DNA from: Bacteroidales bacterium
GTDB taxonomy: Bacteria > Bacteroidota > Bacteroidia > Bacteroidales > ML635J-15
Assembly (NCBI GenBank): GCA_028696755.1
Contig: JAQVGK010000227.1
Coordinates: forward strand, 1 to 6,154
Direction: 5' to 3'
Length of the DNA: 6,154 nt
The notes beneath the pieces were generated by a model, which saw only the letters and a program-made list of their open reading frames with translations, did not search any database and was not told where the DNA came from. Below are positions 5,277 through 6,154 of this stretch, in pieces; position 1 is the stretch's first letter; every line of letters starts with the position of its first letter. The position numbers were made by a program, and so were the translations under genes.

Positions 5277-5328
5277 AAAAAATAACAATTTCAAATCTTA
5301 TAAGAGCCCTCGAATGAGGGCTTTTTTT
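5277..5328 (+). repeat. 52-bp exact direct repeat, right copy
   Basis: Identical to 4583-4634. In this copy the bases that form Lys-Lys-stop in the left copy are not attached to any gene, so it is most simply a duplicate of a gene 3' end. It lies directly upstream of the lepA promoter. Confidence 0.95.
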
Positions 5329-5330
5329 TT
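5305..5330 (+). terminator. Duplicated rho-independent terminator upstream of lepA
   Basis: The same AGCCCTC-GAAT-GAGGGCT hairpin as at 4611-4628, with a longer T-run of nine after the final C. It would stop transcription from the insert and insulate lepA. Confidence 0.9.
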
Positions 5331-5343
5331 ATCATTTTTGTTG

Positions 5344-5351
5344 TATATTTG
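5344..5351 (+). promoter_or_regulatory. Candidate -7 box for lepA
   Basis: TATATTTG matches TAnnTTTG, 24 bases before the lepA ATG. The -33 position falls on the T-run of the terminator, where no clear TTTG is seen. The predicted leader is under 20 bases. Confidence 0.6.
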
Positions 5352-5375
5352 CCGCAGATTTGAAATAAGATTTTA

Positions 5376-6154
5376 ATGAAGAATATTCGTAATTTTTGCA
5401 TAATTGCTCACATAGATCACGGCAAAAGTACTCTCGCCGATAGATTGCTACAAATGACTAATACCGTTTCGGAACGTGATTTTCAGAATCAGCTTCTCGA
5501 CGATATGGACCTCGAACGCGAAAGAGGTATTACTATTAAAAGTCATGCAATACAAATGGAATACGTGCACGATGGCGAAAAATACTTGCTAAATCTTATT
5601 GATACTCCCGGTCATGTCGACTTCTCTTATGAGGTTAGCCGTTCTATTGCTGCATGCGAAGGTGCTTTATTAATTGTGGACGCAACTCAGGGTGTGCAGG
5701 CTCAAACTATTTCGGTTCTTTATCAAGCTATTGATAATAACTTAGAAATTATTCCTATCCTTAATAAGATGGATCTCGATGCTGCAATGCCCGACGAAGT
5801 TGAAGACCAGATTATTGACTTAATCGGCTGCGATCGCGAAGATATTATTCATGCCAGCGGCAAAACCGGTTATGGTGTAGATTTAATTCTCGACGCAATT
5901 TTAAATAAAATTCCGGCTCCAAAAGGAGATCCCGAAGCTCCACTGCAAGCATTAATATTTGATTCGGTATTTAATTCTTTCAGGGGTATTATTGCTTATT
6001 TCAGAATTTTTAACGGAACAATTAAAACCAAGGACTTTGTAAAATTTGCAAATACTCAGAAAGAATACAATGCAGATGAAATAGTGGTCTTAAAAATGTC
6101 ACGATCGCCTCGTAATGTGCTATCGGCTGGTGATGTAGGTTATATTATTTCGGG
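5376..6154 (+). CDS. lepA: Translation elongation factor 4 (LepA GTPase), N-terminal part, cut by window edge
   Basis: From the ATG at 5376 the frame stays open to the right edge, giving 259 complete residues of a protein usually close to 600. The GTPase domain shows all expected motifs: G1 AHIDHGKST (11-19), G2 region ERGITIK (49-55), G3 DTPGH (76-80), G4 NKMDL (130-134) and G5 ASGKTG (160-165). The second, beta-barrel domain starts at about residue 188, with [21 protein letters not shown]. The short N terminus before G1 and the IKSHAI sequence after G2 fit LepA better than EF-G or BipA. LepA is a ribosome-associated GTPase that acts on elongating or assembling ribosomes. The start is supported by the family N terminus and the -7 box at 5344. 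The upstream terminator suggests independent transcription. Confidence 0.95.
   Translation, partial: MKNIRNFCIIAHIDHGKSTLADRLLQMTNTVSERDFQNQLLDDMDLERERGITIKSHAIQMEYVHDGEKYLLNLIDTPGHVDFSYEVSRSIAACEGALLIVDATQGVQAQTISVLYQAIDNNLEIIPILNKMDLDAAMPDEVEDQIIDLIGCDREDIIHASGKTGYGVDLILDAILNKIPAPKGDPEAPLQALIFDSVFNSFRGIIAYFRIFNGTIKTKDFVKFANTQKEYNADEIVVLKMSRSPRNVLSAGDVGYIIS

Overview
The window looks like chromosomal DNA from a member of the Bacteroidota, probably class Bacteroidia. It is AT-rich. All five supported genes have a TAnnTTTG box 15 to 49 bases upstream of their start codon, which is the -7 promoter element typical of this phylum, and none has a strong Shine-Dalgarno site. The protein sequences also read like Bacteroidota versions of their families. 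The exact genus cannot be read from the sequence.

Layout, left to right. (1) 1-241, minus: the first 80 residues of a REP-associated tyrosine (Y1/HUH) transposase, cut by the window edge. (2) 242-684: a non-coding stretch packed with inverted repeats, including a perfect 11-bp REP-like hairpin next to the transposase. (3) 685-1725, minus: a complete YhcG/DUF1016 PD-(D/E)XK nuclease that carries two copies of the same DNA palindrome inside its coding sequence. (4) 1800-2924, minus: a complete DegT/DnrJ/EryC1/StrS-type PLP sugar aminotransferase. (5) 2925-3250: a divergent promoter region. (6) 3251-4591, plus: a 446-residue P-loop protein of the cyclic 2,3-diphosphoglycerate synthetase-like family, followed by a strong terminator. 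(7) 4635-5276: about 640 bp without a gene, rich in structure and flanked by an exact 52-bp direct repeat that duplicates the stop codon, 3' UTR and terminator of the preceding gene. (8) 5376-6154, plus: the first 259 residues of the translation GTPase LepA (EF4), cut by the window edge.

The genes do not form one obvious pathway. LepA is core housekeeping, while the aminotransferase and the cDPGS-like protein appear as singletons. YhcG and the transposase with its palindromes are accessory. The most notable content is the non-coding DNA. The two structured intergenic regions, 3.8 to 4.9 kb apart, share a related element (425-465 and, inverted, 4945-4974), so a family of dispersed palindromic elements seems active in this genome. 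Domestication by the neighbouring REP transposase is a possible but unproven explanation. The insert between the cDPGS-like gene and lepA has its own candidate -7 box and a terminator at its right end, so it may produce a structured RNA.
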